Shown: in pieces, positions 47,884 to 57,365 of the stretch
Position numbering within the stretch: the stretch's first letter is position 1
Layout of the letters: each line of letters opens with the position of its first letter
Assembly: GCF_018861905.1 (NCBI RefSeq)
Contig: NZ_JAHLDU010000001.1
Location: 186,001 to 250,000 of the forward strand
Length of the DNA stretch: 64,000 bases
Origin: Clostridium sp. DSM 17811
Lineage (GTDB): Bacteria; Bacillota; Clostridia; Clostridiales; Clostridiaceae
Direction: 5' to 3'
Notes under the pieces: generated by a model
What the model was told of the DNA's origin: nothing
The model's database searches: none
The model's input: only the letters and a program-made list of their open reading frames with translations
Position numbers and translations under genes: made by a program

Positions 47884-47968
47884 ACATTTCACCCCAAATG
47901 AACTGAAATAATATACTATGTTTGTAGTTATAGATTTTTTAAAATTATTATGTTTATAGTTTACAACA

Positions 47969-47994
47969 AAAGACGATGGAATACCATCGCCTTA
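47969..47994 (-). terminator. Terminator after gerKC
   Basis: On the minus strand GCGATGG and CCATCGTC flank TATT and run into TTTTGTTG. Confidence 0.7.
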
Positions 47995-48009
47995 ATAAGG
48001 CAAAACAAA

Positions 48010-49131
48010 TTATTGGAAGTTCTTTTGATCACCCGTATTCATTATTTGCACTTCTACTTCAACTTTTAACTCAGTTTTTTTAATAATATTATTTGGGATT
48101 TTAATTTTTGGATATTTATCGTAGAATTGTTCACTTATGTCAAATATATCAATCCCCATAGTCTTGTACTTTGCAAATAGAGTATTACAAGATTCTACAA
48201 TATTTTTTTCTGATTTCTCCACAATTTTATTTACATTTTCTTTTGTAAAAACAATCTTTTTTTGAGCTTCTGCAAAATCTACATTAACTTTAATCCGCTT
48301 TTTTAGGTGAATAATATTACCATCATAAGTTATATCTGTCTTAGTTTTACTTTTTAAAATTTCTAAAGTTATAAATTTATTAATATCACAGGGGTTAGTT
48401 ATTTCTAAAGTACCACTCGAGACAACGTTCATTAAAAAATTAAATCCCTGCCCTTCGTCTGCTTTTATTATGCTAACCATTTTATCGTTTTTAATCACTG
48501 CTCCACCATTTATTTCGAGTCTTTGCTCTAAATTATCTTTTGGAATATCTATTATTGTTACTACATTTGTTTTATCGCCCATATTCCTTTGATTATAAAA
48601 ATCATTAAGACTTAATTTCAAAGCTCTTGAAGATGAACCAACATTTTCTTCAAGATGCATTATAAAAAATCCAATATACTTTTCTTGAAGAATGTTTATC
48701 TTTATGAGTTTCTCTGGATCCCCTAGATATATTGCAATATATGGTCTAATAAGCAATTCCTGATCTCGATCTAAAAAATCTATGTAATTTTCAAGACCAA
48801 TTTCTGCGGCATTTCGAGTAAATATTATAGCCTTATTCTGTGTATAATTCAATTTATAACTGGAAGTAGAATTCATATTTCTAACAGCTTCAAAGATTGT
48901 TTTTCCTTTTCCCTTAAATAAGATTCTCTCATCCAACCCTTGCGGTGTTCCTCCTCTTACACCTTTATATGCTTCTGAATATATTATAGGATTACCACTA
49001 CTATCCACATCTATTATTATACAAGTAACAAATAAAAGTCTATTAATGTCTCTATAACTAAAACATGCTGACATATTCAAACAACTTATTATTAAGCATA
49101 TTATAACTAGTGTTTTTTTATACTTATTCAT
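48010..49131 (-). CDS. gerKC: GerKC-type spore germination lipoprotein
   Basis: 373 residues. A signal peptide ends at a lipobox: LNMSAC places the lipidated Cys near residue 23. The GerAC family pattern follows, with RDINRLLFVTCIIIDVDSSGN, YTQNKAIIFTRN and the C-terminal strand region. It is the C subunit of a nutrient germinant receptor anchored in the inner spore membrane. The ATG giving MNKYKK overlaps the end of gerKA by 8 nt; longer frames inside gerKA are rejected. Confidence 0.88.
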   Translation of the reverse strand: MNKYKKTLVIICLIISCLNMSACFSYRDINRLLFVTCIIIDVDSSGNPIIYSEAYKGVRGGTPQGLDERILFKGKGKTIFEAVRNMNSTSSYKLNYTQNKAIIFTRNAAEIGLENYIDFLDRDQELLIRPYIAIYLGDPEKLIKINILQEKYIGFFIMHLEENVGSSSRALKLSLNDFYNQRNMGDKTNVVTIIDIPKDNLEQRLEINGGAVIKNDKMVSIIKADEGQGFNFLMNVVSSGTLEITNPCDINKFITLEILKSKTKTDITYDGNIIHLKKRIKVNVDFAEAQKKIVFTKENVNKIVEKSEKNIVESCNTLFAKYKTMGIDIFDISEQFYDKYPKIKIPNNIIKKTELKVEVEVQIMNTGDQKNFQ

Positions 49132-50530
49132 TATAATCATCCTCATCAAAAATACTATTAGAGATTTCATTAAGATCCCTTCTATATAATACATCCTTAA
49201 ATTTAAAACTCTCTAGTGTACCCATAGGAAATAAATATGGATATCCACAGCTTTCTAGTCCTGCCATATGTGCTATAAAAATAAAAAAACCAATATAAAA
49301 CCCTGGAAGCCCCAAAACCGAGGAAAAAATAATTATTATTATATTCCATATGGATAAAGCACCATAAAGCTTAGGCACTAAAAAAGAAGAAATGGACGAA
49401 AGTGCCACGATCACTACAGTACTTTGGGAGGCTAACCCTACTCCAACAACCGCATCTCCCAAAATTAAAGCTCCAACAATGCTCATTGCCTGGCCTATTG
49501 ACTGTGGCAATCTTATTCCTGCTTCTCTAAGTAATTGAAAAAAGAAAGTCATTAATAATAACTCTATTACTGTAGGTAGAGGCACATCCGCTCTAGACAT
49601 TGTAAACTTTACAGCAAGTACGGATGGAATAATCGAAAAATGGTAAGTCGCAATAGACAAATATAAGCCTGACAATAAACTCGCTGAGAAGAAAGCAACC
49701 ACCCTCATAAGTCTTGTTGCATTAGCAAAATACACATTGGAATAATAATCATCCGGTGTATGGAAATTATCTATAAAAAAATATGGTGCAGTAATTACAA
49801 ACGGTGTTCCATCTACTATTATTGCTATTTTTCCTTCTAAAAGCTTTGATGCCACAACATCAGGCTTTTCGGTAGTTCCTATTGTATCAAACGTCGTATT
49901 CTTACTTTTTAATTTCTCTTCAATATAATTTGTGTCTAATATAAATTCTAATTTTATATTTGTTACCTTTTTCCTTATATAATCCACAAGTTTCCTCGGG
50001 GCAACACCTTCTATATAAGCTATTACAACTACTGTATTAGATTTATTTCCTAAAAACAAAGGTTCAAATTTCAAATCTGGATTTTTTATTTTTCGCCTAA
50101 TGAGTGATACATTATCTATAAATGCCTCCGTAAACCCTTCTCTCGGTCCTTTGATTACATTTTCTGTAACTGGAATTCCAACACTCCGTCTTACATAACC
50201 CTTCGCTTCACAAAATATTGATTTATCTGCAAAAGAAAATATAAGCACCAAGTCTCCAGATAAAATATGTACTATAGCCTCCTCATTACTATTAATATCC
50301 CCAATGCTATTAGCTGGTAATACCTCTTTTTTTATATACTCTAAATCTACAGTTGATATCTTATGTCTTATTAGAGGATTAAATATATACTCACTAATAA
50401 ATTTGGAATCACATAAATCATCAATAAATATGCCAGTTATTGTTCCTACATCACACTGTATCTCTCTATATTTAACATCATAACTATTTTTTAATTTTTC
50501 TCTAATGTAATTTATATCTATTTTTCTCAT
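49124..50530 (-). CDS. gerKA: GerKA-type spore germination protein (GerA family)
   Basis: About 468 residues. A long cytoplasmic N-terminal part (about 1-240) is followed by membrane helices (about 280-440). Family motifs include SVGIPVTENVIKGPREGFTEAF, PLFLGNKSN and YIEGVAPRKLVDYI, which are typical of the A subunit of germinant receptors. With GerKB and GerKC it senses nutrients and triggers germination. The ATG (MRKIDIN) is used because the upstream GTG overlaps the GGTG ribosome binding site. Divergent from gerKB. Confidence 0.92.
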   Translation of the reverse strand: MRKIDINYIREKLKNSYDVKYREIQCDVGTITGIFIDDLCDSKFISEYIFNPLIRHKISTVDLEYIKKEVLPANSIGDINSNEEAIVHILSGDLVLIFSFADKSIFCEAKGYVRRSVGIPVTENVIKGPREGFTEAFIDNVSLIRRKIKNPDLKFEPLFLGNKSNTVVVIAYIEGVAPRKLVDYIRKKVTNIKLEFILDTNYIEEKLKSKNTTFDTIGTTEKPDVVASKLLEGKIAIIVDGTPFVITAPYFFIDNFHTPDDYYSNVYFANATRLMRVVAFFSASLLSGLYLSIATYHFSIIPSVLAVKFTMSRADVPLPTVIELLLMTFFFQLLREAGIRLPQSIGQAMSIVGALILGDAVVGVGLASQSTVVIVALSSISSFLVPKLYGALSIWNIIIIIFSSVLGLPGFYIGFFIFIAHMAGLESCGYPYLFPMGTLESFKFKDVLYRRDLNEISNSIFDEDDYNE

Positions 50531-50691
50531 TTTAATCACCTAATTTATTATCTGTCATGTTTAAGTTAATTATTCTGTAATTTTTTATTTTGGAGTTTAA
50601 CATTTAATAAATAGGTAAATAATACTAATATATGCAAAGTTTTATTACCAATAATTATAGACTCTAAACAAATAGGAGGTGCGATAACAAC

Positions 50692-51774
50692 ATGGATAAG
50701 CTAAATACAAAACATTTAATATTCATAATTTGGGGAACCTCAATTGTAGCAATGAAAACTTACCCTAATATATTCATTGTAAATGGAGGTAGAGATTCTT
50801 GGATTTCAGTTATTATCGCCTCTATTATTCTATTTATTTATTTCATTTTCTTAATATCCGTTTGTAAAAAAACAAAATGCTATAATATGGGCGAAATATA
50901 CCACAAAGCACTAGGTAAAACTATGGGAAACATTTTTTTGATTTTATTTATCATAACTTTAATTGTAAGCTTAATAGAAAGTTCTTCAGTAGAAGCAAAT
51001 GCCTTGCATGTAAATATGCTTACAGATACTCCTGTTTGGTTTTTTCTGCTATTCATAGTAATACCAGCCATTTATATAACAAAGAAGGGTACTAGAGCAA
51101 TAATTATAATTACTATTATCGGTATATCTCTCATAATGATGGCAGGAATAAATCTAGCAATGCTTACAGCTAAATATAAAAAGCTTAAATACTTACTACC
51201 TGTAATGGCCAATGGCATAACAACTTCTTTTATTTTATCAGTTATAAAAGCACTTGGATGTTATGGAAGTATAGCTATTTCTATACCATTTTTGTCCAGA
51301 GTAACTAATAAGTCAAAAATAATAAAACATTGTGTTATTGCTTTATTGATTGTAATACAAATGGAGATTTTTGCAAGTATCGGCCTTTTAAGCACCTTTG
51401 ACGTAACTAGAGTCTTGACCATTAATTATCCCAAACTAATACAAACTCAGTTAGTTAGTTATTTTGATTTTTTAGAGGTTGGAGAGTTTTTTGTAATGCT
51501 TCAAATGGTAGGTGGGTGGTTTATAAAATATGTATTAGCGCTAAACGCTATACTCATTTTATTAAAAAATATTTCTTTTTTTAATAAATACATGATCTAC
51601 ATTATTACTTTATTTGTATTCATAATTTCCTATTTCATTTCTGCTAAAGTACTATTACTATATAAATTTTTAAACCTTTACGTATATTTTTCTGTGATAA
51701 GCTTCATATTAATACCAACAATAGTTTTCAGTATATTTTTGTTTAATGCTAAAAAAAAGGATAAAAATTACTAG
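50692..51774 (+). CDS. gerKB: GerKB-type spore germination permease
   Basis: 360 residues of about ten membrane helices, related to amino-acid/polyamine transporters of the spore germination (GerAB) family. A typical N-terminus (HLIFIIWGTSIVAMKTYPNIFI...GRDSWIS) is visible. It is expected to be the B subunit of the receptor formed with the divergent gerKA and gerKC. ATG behind AGGAGGTGCGATAAC. Facing promoters lie in the 160-bp gap, which also should hold a sporulation (sigma-G) promoter; none is confirmed. Confidence 0.9.
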   Translation: MDKLNTKHLIFIIWGTSIVAMKTYPNIFIVNGGRDSWISVIIASIILFIYFIFLISVCKKTKCYNMGEIYHKALGKTMGNIFLILFIITLIVSLIESSSVEANALHVNMLTDTPVWFFLLFIVIPAIYITKKGTRAIIIITIIGISLIMMAGINLAMLTAKYKKLKYLLPVMANGITTSFILSVIKALGCYGSIAISIPFLSRVTNKSKIIKHCVIALLIVIQMEIFASIGLLSTFDVTRVLTINYPKLIQTQLVSYFDFLEVGEFFVMLQMVGGWFIKYVLALNAILILLKNISFFNKYMIYIITLFVFIISYFISAKVLLLYKFLNLYVYFSVISFILIPTIVFSIFLFNAKKKDKNY

Positions 51775-51782
51775 GTCACTAA

Positions 51783-51850
51783 AACATAAAAAGAGCATTA
51801 CGTTAAATCATCTCCTGCTGAGCTGTAGTTTTAACATAATACTCTCTTTT
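51783..51850 (-). terminator. Hairpin at the convergent gerKB / ECF-S ends
   Basis: On the minus strand AAAGAGAGTATTATGTTAAA pairs imperfectly with TTTAACGTAATGCTCTTTTT around a 22-nt loop containing CAGCTCAGCAGGAGATGA, with a T-run. It terminates the ECF-S gene and could serve gerKB on the other strand. Confidence 0.65.
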
Positions 51851-51858
51851 AAATTATA

Positions 51859-52401
51859 TTATATATTTAGTTTCGTTTTTAAAGATGCTATCAATGGTAG
51901 TGCTAAAGCACCACCTACAACTACTTGAATGATATTAGTTGGTATATCCTTTAAAGAAATAATTAATGCTTGCTTAATTGCAAAGTCTTTAGAAATAAAT
52001 GTTAGTATGATAGTTCCTCCTATATAATAGGCTACAATCATCCATATTCCTGCTACAACAAAAGCCAAGATATTATTTAAAGTGTTATTCCCATTGTAAT
52101 TTTTTCTATAAGCAATAGTTCCAGCAATATAGCCCATTAGTCCTTTGATAACAAAAGTAAATGGTGCCCACATGGTATATCCACTCATTAAATCAAATAA
52201 GCACATGCCAACAGCGGAAGCTATAGCTGATTTTTTTCTTCCAAATAATATAGCTGATAAAAATACCATACTATCTCCCAAATGAAGCACTCCCATAAAA
52301 GTTGGTACATGTATAACAGTCGTGGCTAAAAACGTAATCGCTGCCATAAGGCTAATTTGTACTATATCAATAGTTTTAATAGATGTGTTACTACTTTCCA
52401 T
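51859..52401 (-). CDS. ECF transporter S component (DUF1393/HmpT-like)
   Basis: About 180 residues with about five or six membrane helices. The segment GVLHLGDSMVFLSAILFGRKKSAIASAVGMCLFDL is typical of substrate-binding S components of vitamin/ion ECF transporters. The energising EcfA/A'/T module is not nearby, so it is a group II component sharing it. No riboswitch is seen upstream, so the substrate (often a B vitamin or precursor) is unknown. The second of two adjacent ATGs is best spaced from AGGGGG; a longer frame lacks a site. Confidence 0.85.
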   Translation of the reverse strand: MESSNTSIKTIDIVQISLMAAITFLATTVIHVPTFMGVLHLGDSMVFLSAILFGRKKSAIASAVGMCLFDLMSGYTMWAPFTFVIKGLMGYIAGTIAYRKNYNGNNTLNNILAFVVAGIWMIVAYYIGGTIILTFISKDFAIKQALIISLKDIPTNIIQVVVGGALALPLIASLKTKLNI

Positions 52402-52593
52402 CATTCTCCCCCTAAAATTCTCTCTTAAATATGTTTTTAAAATTCTCTCTAATAACATTATATACAATATTAATTAGTTTTCAAATGTATCCATACGCTT
52501 TTCAAAATAATAATTTATATATATTGTATATACATTGTCGAAATACTAAATACTATATAATATTTAGTTATTTTAATAAACGGAGGTATTCAT

Positions 52594-52749
52594 ATGACTT
52601 TTTTACGATGGCTCGGTGGATTTGTGGTTTTATTCTGGTTAATGGGAGTGCTTTTCAGTAAAGGTGGAAGTTTAATTAATATATTACTAATAGTTGCTGC
52701 AATTGTATTTATAATTGACATTCTATTTAGTAAAAGAAAAAACTTATAA
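52594..52749 (+). CDS. Small membrane protein, lmo0937/DUF5670-like
   Basis: 51 residues, too short to be noticed in a length-limited search. It starts at ATG behind CGGAGGTATTCAT and reads MTFLRWLGGFVVLFW... with two hydrophobic segments (about 7-22 and 27-45) and a Lys/Arg-rich end. The pattern resembles the small membrane proteins of Listeria lmo0937 type, which are of unknown function. A terminator follows it at 52760-52800. Confidence 0.6.
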   Translation: MTFLRWLGGFVVLFWLMGVLFSKGGSLINILLIVAAIVFIIDILFSKRKNL

Positions 52750-52756
52750 AATTTAA

Positions 52757-52803
52757 TATAGAAAAGTCTCTTGAAATATTTTCAAGAGACTTTTCATTTT
52801 ATT
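52757..52803. terminator. Bidirectional terminator between the small membrane gene and prfC
   Basis: GAAAAGTCTCTTGAAA and TTTCAAGAGACTTTTC form a 16-bp stem with a short loop and are followed by ATTTTATTTATTTTT. Confidence 0.85.
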
Positions 52804-52842
52804 TATTTTTAATTAAGTTACCTAAAATACCTTATCATCTAC

Positions 52843-54438
52843 TTAATCATTATTTTTACTAACATCCGATAAGATTAAACCTTTATTATGCTCTAATGCC
52901 CAACTAATACCCCAATCATTTTGGAATAATAATAGATCCCTATCCTTAAAATCCTTAACTAATCTAGCATCACTAGTTAAGTTAAGTTTTTCTTTATCTA
53001 TTGTACTCTTTTCAATCCATCTTATATTTTTAAATGCTAACCTATCAATTTTAATATCTACATTATATTCATTTTTAAGTCTAAATTCTAATACCTCAAA
53101 CTGAAGCACTCCTACAACTCCAACTACAATTTGTTCAATTCCTATATGTAGTTCCTTAAATACTTGGATTGCTCCCTCTTGAGCTATTTGTGTTACTCCC
53201 TTTATAAATTGCTTTCTCTTCATAGTATCAACAGTTCTCACCCTTGCAAAATGTTCTGGCGCAAAAGTCGGTATTCCTTCAAACTCAAATTTATTTGAGG
53301 ACGAACATATAGTGTCTCCTATACTGAATATACCTGGATCAAAAACTCCAATAATATCTCCTGCATAAGCTGTATCTACTATTTCTCTCTCTTGTGCTAA
53401 AAATTGTTGAGGTTGTGCAAGTTTTATTTTATTACCACCCTGCATATGATAAACATCCATGCCTTTTTCAAACTCTCCAGAACAAATCCTCATAAAAGCA
53501 ATTCTATCCCTATGAGCCTTATTCATATTAGCTTGAATTTTAAAAACAAATGCAGAAAAGTCTTTACTATAAACATCAATTTTCCCTATGCTCGAATTTC
53601 TTGGTAATGGAGGTGATGTTAATTCTAAAAAGCTTTCTAAAAATGGTTCAACACCAAAATTAGTTGAGGCACTACCAAAAAATACTGGTGTAAGCTCCCC
53701 ATTAGCTACTTTCTCTAAATCGAAATCATCACCAGCTACATCTAGAAGTTCCATATCTTCCATAAGCTTCTTATATAAATCGTCTCCAATAAGCTGGATT
53801 GCCTTTTCATCGAAAGCATTAATTTTTGTTTCTTTAGCTTCTATTTGACCATGTTTTCCATCATCAAAAACAATAATTTCCTTTGTACGCCTATCATAAA
53901 CGCCTTTAAAATCTACCCCACAACCTATAGGCCAATTCATTGGATAAGATCTAATACCAAATTCATTTTCTATTTCTTCCATAAGCTCAAATATATCTCT
54001 AGTTTCTCTATCCATCTTATTAATAAAGGTAAAGATAGGAATCTCTCTTATGCTACATACATGAAATAGTTTTCTTGTTTGTGCTTCTACACCTTTTGCA
54101 CCATCTATAATCATTACTGCACTGTCTGCTGCCATAAGCGTTCTATATGTATCCTCACTAAAATCTTGATGCCCTGGGGTATCAAGTATGTTTATACAAA
54201 AATCTTTGTAATTAAATTGCATAACTGAAGACGTAACAGAAATACCTCTTTGTTTTTCTATTTCCATCCAATCAGAAACTGCATGTTTAGAAGCTTTTCT
54301 AGCCTTAACTGAACCTGCAAGCCTTATAGCGCCACCATATAATAATAACTTTTCCGTTAGTGTAGTTTTACCTGCATCTGGATGAGATATTATAGCAAAC
54401 GTTCTTCTCTTTTTAATCTGTTTTATGTAATCCTCCAA
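52843..54438 (-). CDS. prfC: Peptide chain release factor 3
   Basis: Translational GTPase that recycles RF1/RF2 from the ribosome. 531 residues, standard. Its G-domain motifs are SHPDAGKTTLTEKLL (Walker A), DTPGHQDFSEDTYR (G3) and INKMDRE (G4); EF-G-like domain II and the RF3 C-terminal domain follow. A MEIEKQRGISVTSSVM segment corresponds to switch I. ATG start. It stands alone and its regulation is not visible. Confidence 0.95.
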   Translation of the reverse strand: MEDYIKQIKKRRTFAIISHPDAGKTTLTEKLLLYGGAIRLAGSVKARKASKHAVSDWMEIEKQRGISVTSSVMQFNYKDFCINILDTPGHQDFSEDTYRTLMAADSAVMIIDGAKGVEAQTRKLFHVCSIREIPIFTFINKMDRETRDIFELMEEIENEFGIRSYPMNWPIGCGVDFKGVYDRRTKEIIVFDDGKHGQIEAKETKINAFDEKAIQLIGDDLYKKLMEDMELLDVAGDDFDLEKVANGELTPVFFGSASTNFGVEPFLESFLELTSPPLPRNSSIGKIDVYSKDFSAFVFKIQANMNKAHRDRIAFMRICSGEFEKGMDVYHMQGGNKIKLAQPQQFLAQEREIVDTAYAGDIIGVFDPGIFSIGDTICSSSNKFEFEGIPTFAPEHFARVRTVDTMKRKQFIKGVTQIAQEGAIQVFKELHIGIEQIVVGVVGVLQFEVLEFRLKNEYNVDIKIDRLAFKNIRWIEKSTIDKEKLNLTSDARLVKDFKDRDLLLFQNDWGISWALEHNKGLILSDVSKNND

Positions 54439-54688
54439 GGTATCGCTCTCCTTTTTTATGTTTTAAGTTATGTAAATGCATATATATTCCTACAATCACT
54501 TGCTTAACTCCTAGTGATTCTAAAATTTCACCTATCAAATCTCTACCTATTAATTTTAGCTTTTATACACATATCTGTCAACTAAGGTTGTACTTATAAA
54601 TTGTAGCAGGATAAAATTCTTTTATGTAGAATTTATTATGTATGAGTTTGTGTAAAACATTTATAATTAACTCTAAAGGGGATAAAAT

Positions 54689-54817
54689 ATGATGCTTATA
54701 AGCTCAGCATTCAGTTTTATTAACGTTTCAATTATTGTAGTAGTTCTAGGATTAGGTATATATACAATGGTCTTATTGATCAAAGCTTTAAAAATATATA
54801 TTAAAAAGAATTCATAA
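54689..54817 (+). CDS. Small hydrophobic protein
   Basis: 42 residues beginning MMLISSAFSFINVSIIVVV, one hydrophobic segment (about 8-34) and a Lys-rich end IKALKIYIKKNS. ATG follows TAAAGGGGATAAAAT, a good ribosome binding site. I recognise no family. It may be a real small membrane protein; coding is supported only by start context and the clean frame. The surrounding 54439-54688 shows no gene or known RNA. Confidence 0.5.
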   Translation: MMLISSAFSFINVSIIVVVLGLGIYTMVLLIKALKIYIKKNS

Positions 54818-55033
54818 CAGCACACATTACTATGTTATGACGCATCCGTAAAATATTGTTCATAAACAAGAATATTTTTACCCTTGTTTTATTTCCATTT
54901 ATATCCTTAGTGTGGGTTTGGTCGAATTATGTTGGAGAGACTATATAAATTTAATGGTAAAAGAAGTTATAAATAGATTATTGTGTTGTTAGCTAAGAGT
55001 AATAATGAACACATGTGAGAGGGATTATGTTAA

Positions 55034-55630
55034 ATGATACTATTATATATTTTATGCCTAATATTATTGTATTTTATGATTTTATATATTGTAATATGTT
55101 ATAACTTTAAGAAATCGGTCTATAATAATGGACAAAAAAGTGATGTGATTATTGTACTTGGCTACCATGCAAAAAAAAACGGAAATGTATCGCCAATCTT
55201 AAGAGAGAGAATAAACAAAGCCTCAAGGTTATATCATGATGGAATTGCCAAGACTATAATATGTTCCGGTGCAGCCGTTGGTAATGAGCATATTGAGGCT
55301 GATGTTATGGCAAAAGCCTTAATAGAATTAGGGATTCCTGATTACAGTATAATTCGTGAAAGACTTTCAAAAAATACATATGGAAATTTGATAAATTCAA
55401 GAGAAATTATGCAAAGCAGAGAATTTAACACTGCTGTTATTGTTTCCTCACCTTGGCATTTGAGAAAAGCAAGTACGTATGCGTTTAAGCTTGATATTGA
55501 TCATACCGTGGAGAAATCTAAATTTCCATATGAATATCTAATAATAGGGGTTGCAATGATTTATCTTTATTATTACACACAGATGTTCATAAACATTTTT
55601 CGTTATTATAAAGTTAAGCAAGTAAGTTAA
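55034..55630 (+). CDS. YdcF/DUF218 family protein
   Basis: 198 residues. An N-terminal membrane helix (about 1-25) precedes a DUF218 Rossmann-like domain: DVIIVLGYHAKKNGNVSPILRERINKASRLYHDGIAKTIICSGA, ENTYGN-like SKNTYGNLINSREIM, and SSPWHLRKA. A second hydrophobic segment lies near the C-terminus. Relatives (SanA, ElyC) act in envelope biogenesis, but the biochemistry is unclear. The best ribosome binding site, GAGAGGG, is a little distant from the ATG. Confidence 0.87.
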   Translation: MILLYILCLILLYFMILYIVICYNFKKSVYNNGQKSDVIIVLGYHAKKNGNVSPILRERINKASRLYHDGIAKTIICSGAAVGNEHIEADVMAKALIELGIPDYSIIRERLSKNTYGNLINSREIMQSREFNTAVIVSSPWHLRKASTYAFKLDIDHTVEKSKFPYEYLIIGVAMIYLYYYTQMFINIFRYYKVKQVS

Positions 55631-55706
55631 GACGCTATTTTCGAATAAAACGTCTCAAGTTCAAAATATCATTTGCCCCACATTAAAATTTCATTATAAT
55701 AAAACA

Positions 55707-55760
55707 TAAAAAAAGACCGACTCTTCTTTAATAGATAAGTCGGTTCTTATATGCCTTTTT
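55707..55760 (-). terminator. Terminator after trpS
   Basis: On the minus strand AACCGACTTATC and the facing GAGTCGGTC flank a short loop and run into TTTTTTTATG. Confidence 0.85.
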
Positions 55761-55785
55761 CCTTAATATTAGATTACTTTTACTA

Positions 55786-56784
55786 TTATCTAGGAATAAA
55801 CCCTATTTTCTTTTGCATTTTTCTTAATGTCTTATTTGCAACATAATTAGCCTTTTCTGCACCTTTTTTATAAATTTCTTCTAGATATGCTTTTTTACCT
55901 ATATATTCCTTAATTTTAATCTGTATGGGTTCAAGCTCTGAAACTACTGCTTCTGCTACATCTTTTTTAAACTGAGCATAACCTTGACCTTCATATTTAG
56001 CTTCTATCTCTTCAATAGACATTCCAGTTATAGTCATTAATATTGTCATTAAGTTTCTAACACCTAGTTGTTCATCGTTAAACTTAACTACCCCTAGACT
56101 ATCTGTAACTGCTCTATTTACTTTTTTTCTTATAACTTCTGGTGGGTCCATTATTAAAATAAATCCATTAACATTTTCTCCTGATTTAGACATCTTCTTA
56201 GCTGGTTCTTGTAAGTCCATTACCTTAGCTCCTGCTTTCCCTATATATGATTCAGGTATTACAAATGTATCGCTATATGTTTTATTGAACCTCTCAGCTA
56301 TGTCCCTAGCAATTTCAAGATGTTGAAGTTGATCTTTTCCTACAGGCACTAAATTACTTTGATATAATAAAATATCTGCAGCCATTAGCACAGGATAGAT
56401 AAGTAACCCTGCTCCTATACTTCCTGCACTATTTTGTGATTTAACTTTATATTGAGTCATTCTGCTTAATTCTCCCATATAAGTAGAACAAGTTAAAAGC
56501 CAAGCTGCTTCACTATGAGCAGGAACATGTGATTGAATAAACATGGTGTTTTTCTCAGGGTCAATACCTGCAGCTAAGTAAATAGCTAGTAATTCTAGAG
56601 TTCTTCTTCTCAAATCCTTTGGTTCTTGCTTTACTGTTATTGCATGTAAGTCCACCACACAAAAATAGCATTCATATTCATCTTGTAATTTAACCCAATT
56701 TTTTATTGCTCCTAAATAATTTCCAAGGGTTAAGTCACCCGAAGGTTGAATTCCACTAAATATTACTTTCTTATTATCTTCCAA
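55786..56784 (-). CDS. trpS: Tryptophanyl-tRNA synthetase
   Basis: Class I synthetase, about 332 residues. HIGH motif IQPSGDLTLGNYLG, tryptophan-binding segment, KMSKS motif AKKMSKSGEN, and the HISTIDINE-like MIQSHVPAHSEAAWLL helix are all visible. The longest frame starts at an ATG that abuts AGGAG, so the downstream TTG (reading MEDNKKVIFSG) at proper spacing is preferred. It is preceded by a palindrome (P5) and a Trp T-box. Confidence 0.95.
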   Translation of the reverse strand: MEDNKKVIFSGIQPSGDLTLGNYLGAIKNWVKLQDEYECYFCVVDLHAITVKQEPKDLRRRTLELLAIYLAAGIDPEKNTMFIQSHVPAHSEAAWLLTCSTYMGELSRMTQYKVKSQNSAGSIGAGLLIYPVLMAADILLYQSNLVPVGKDQLQHLEIARDIAERFNKTYSDTFVIPESYIGKAGAKVMDLQEPAKKMSKSGENVNGFILIMDPPEVIRKKVNRAVTDSLGVVKFNDEQLGVRNLMTILMTITGMSIEEIEAKYEGQGYAQFKKDVAEAVVSELEPIQIKIKEYIGKKAYLEEIYKKGAEKANYVANKTLRKMQKKIGFIPR

Positions 56785-56818
56785 TATGATCATCTCCTAA
56801 AAATGTAAATAATGAACG

Positions 56819-57053
56819 GAAATCGTATATTGATTCGAATGCAATTCACATCGTTAAGTAATTCTAAAATTAATTATTTTTACATCTGCTAAAAAACACA
56901 AACTCGCTATCCCCTTAGTATTCCTCATGGGCGCACAACAATTCTCAATTGTTATGTGCTCAAACATGTGTTTTTCTTTACGCATCTATAAATATAATTA
57001 ATTATGAATTACTAAAACTTGCTCATATGCTTTCTACTCAACATCTGATTTTT
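56819..57053. repeat. Large imperfect palindrome, copy P5 (long-loop type)
   Basis: Arms from AAATCGTATATTGATTCGAATGC at 56819 pair with complement at about 57030-57053, through TTAAGTAATTCTAAAATTAATTATTTTTACATCTGC. The apex matches P4 (AGCGAGTTT and TTTGAGCAC blocks) but is interrupted by about 45 nt that hold the nested palindrome AACAATTGAGAATTGTT seen in P1 and P2. It lies between trpS and its T-box leader. Confidence 0.75.
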
Positions 57054-57083
57054 TCATTATTTTAAGTGTGCTAAATGAAAACA

Positions 57084-57320
57084 AAAAAGCCCTATGGATA
57101 AAATCCATAGGGCGAATATACACGGTACCACCTAATACTTAGAAACTATGTTAAGGCTTCTGCTCAAACAGATACACTACGATATCCTACCTTTATAACG
57201 CAAGGCTTACGTCAAGGACTACTATACTTCATCCTGAGTCTTAGAGACCCATTCAATTTAAACATAATTATCGTAATCACACCCTCTACGACTCTCTAAA
57301 AATCTGTTTTTAAATTTACT
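57084..57320 (-). promoter_or_regulatory. T-box leader of trpS (Trp specifier TGG)
   Basis: On the minus strand stem I starts AGAGAGTCGTAGAGGG. The specifier loop is GAA-TGG-GTC (complement CCA at 57249-57251), a Trp codon. The T-box core AGGTGGTACCGTG lies at about 57121-57133. A terminator GCCCTATGGATTTTATCCATAGGGC follows with TTTTTTG at 57083-57088. A palindromic element separates it from trpS by about 300 bp, which is unusual. Confidence 0.93.
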
Positions 57321-57365
57321 TGCTTCTCATCAAAGACTATAACATTATTTAAAATCTCTTTAAAT

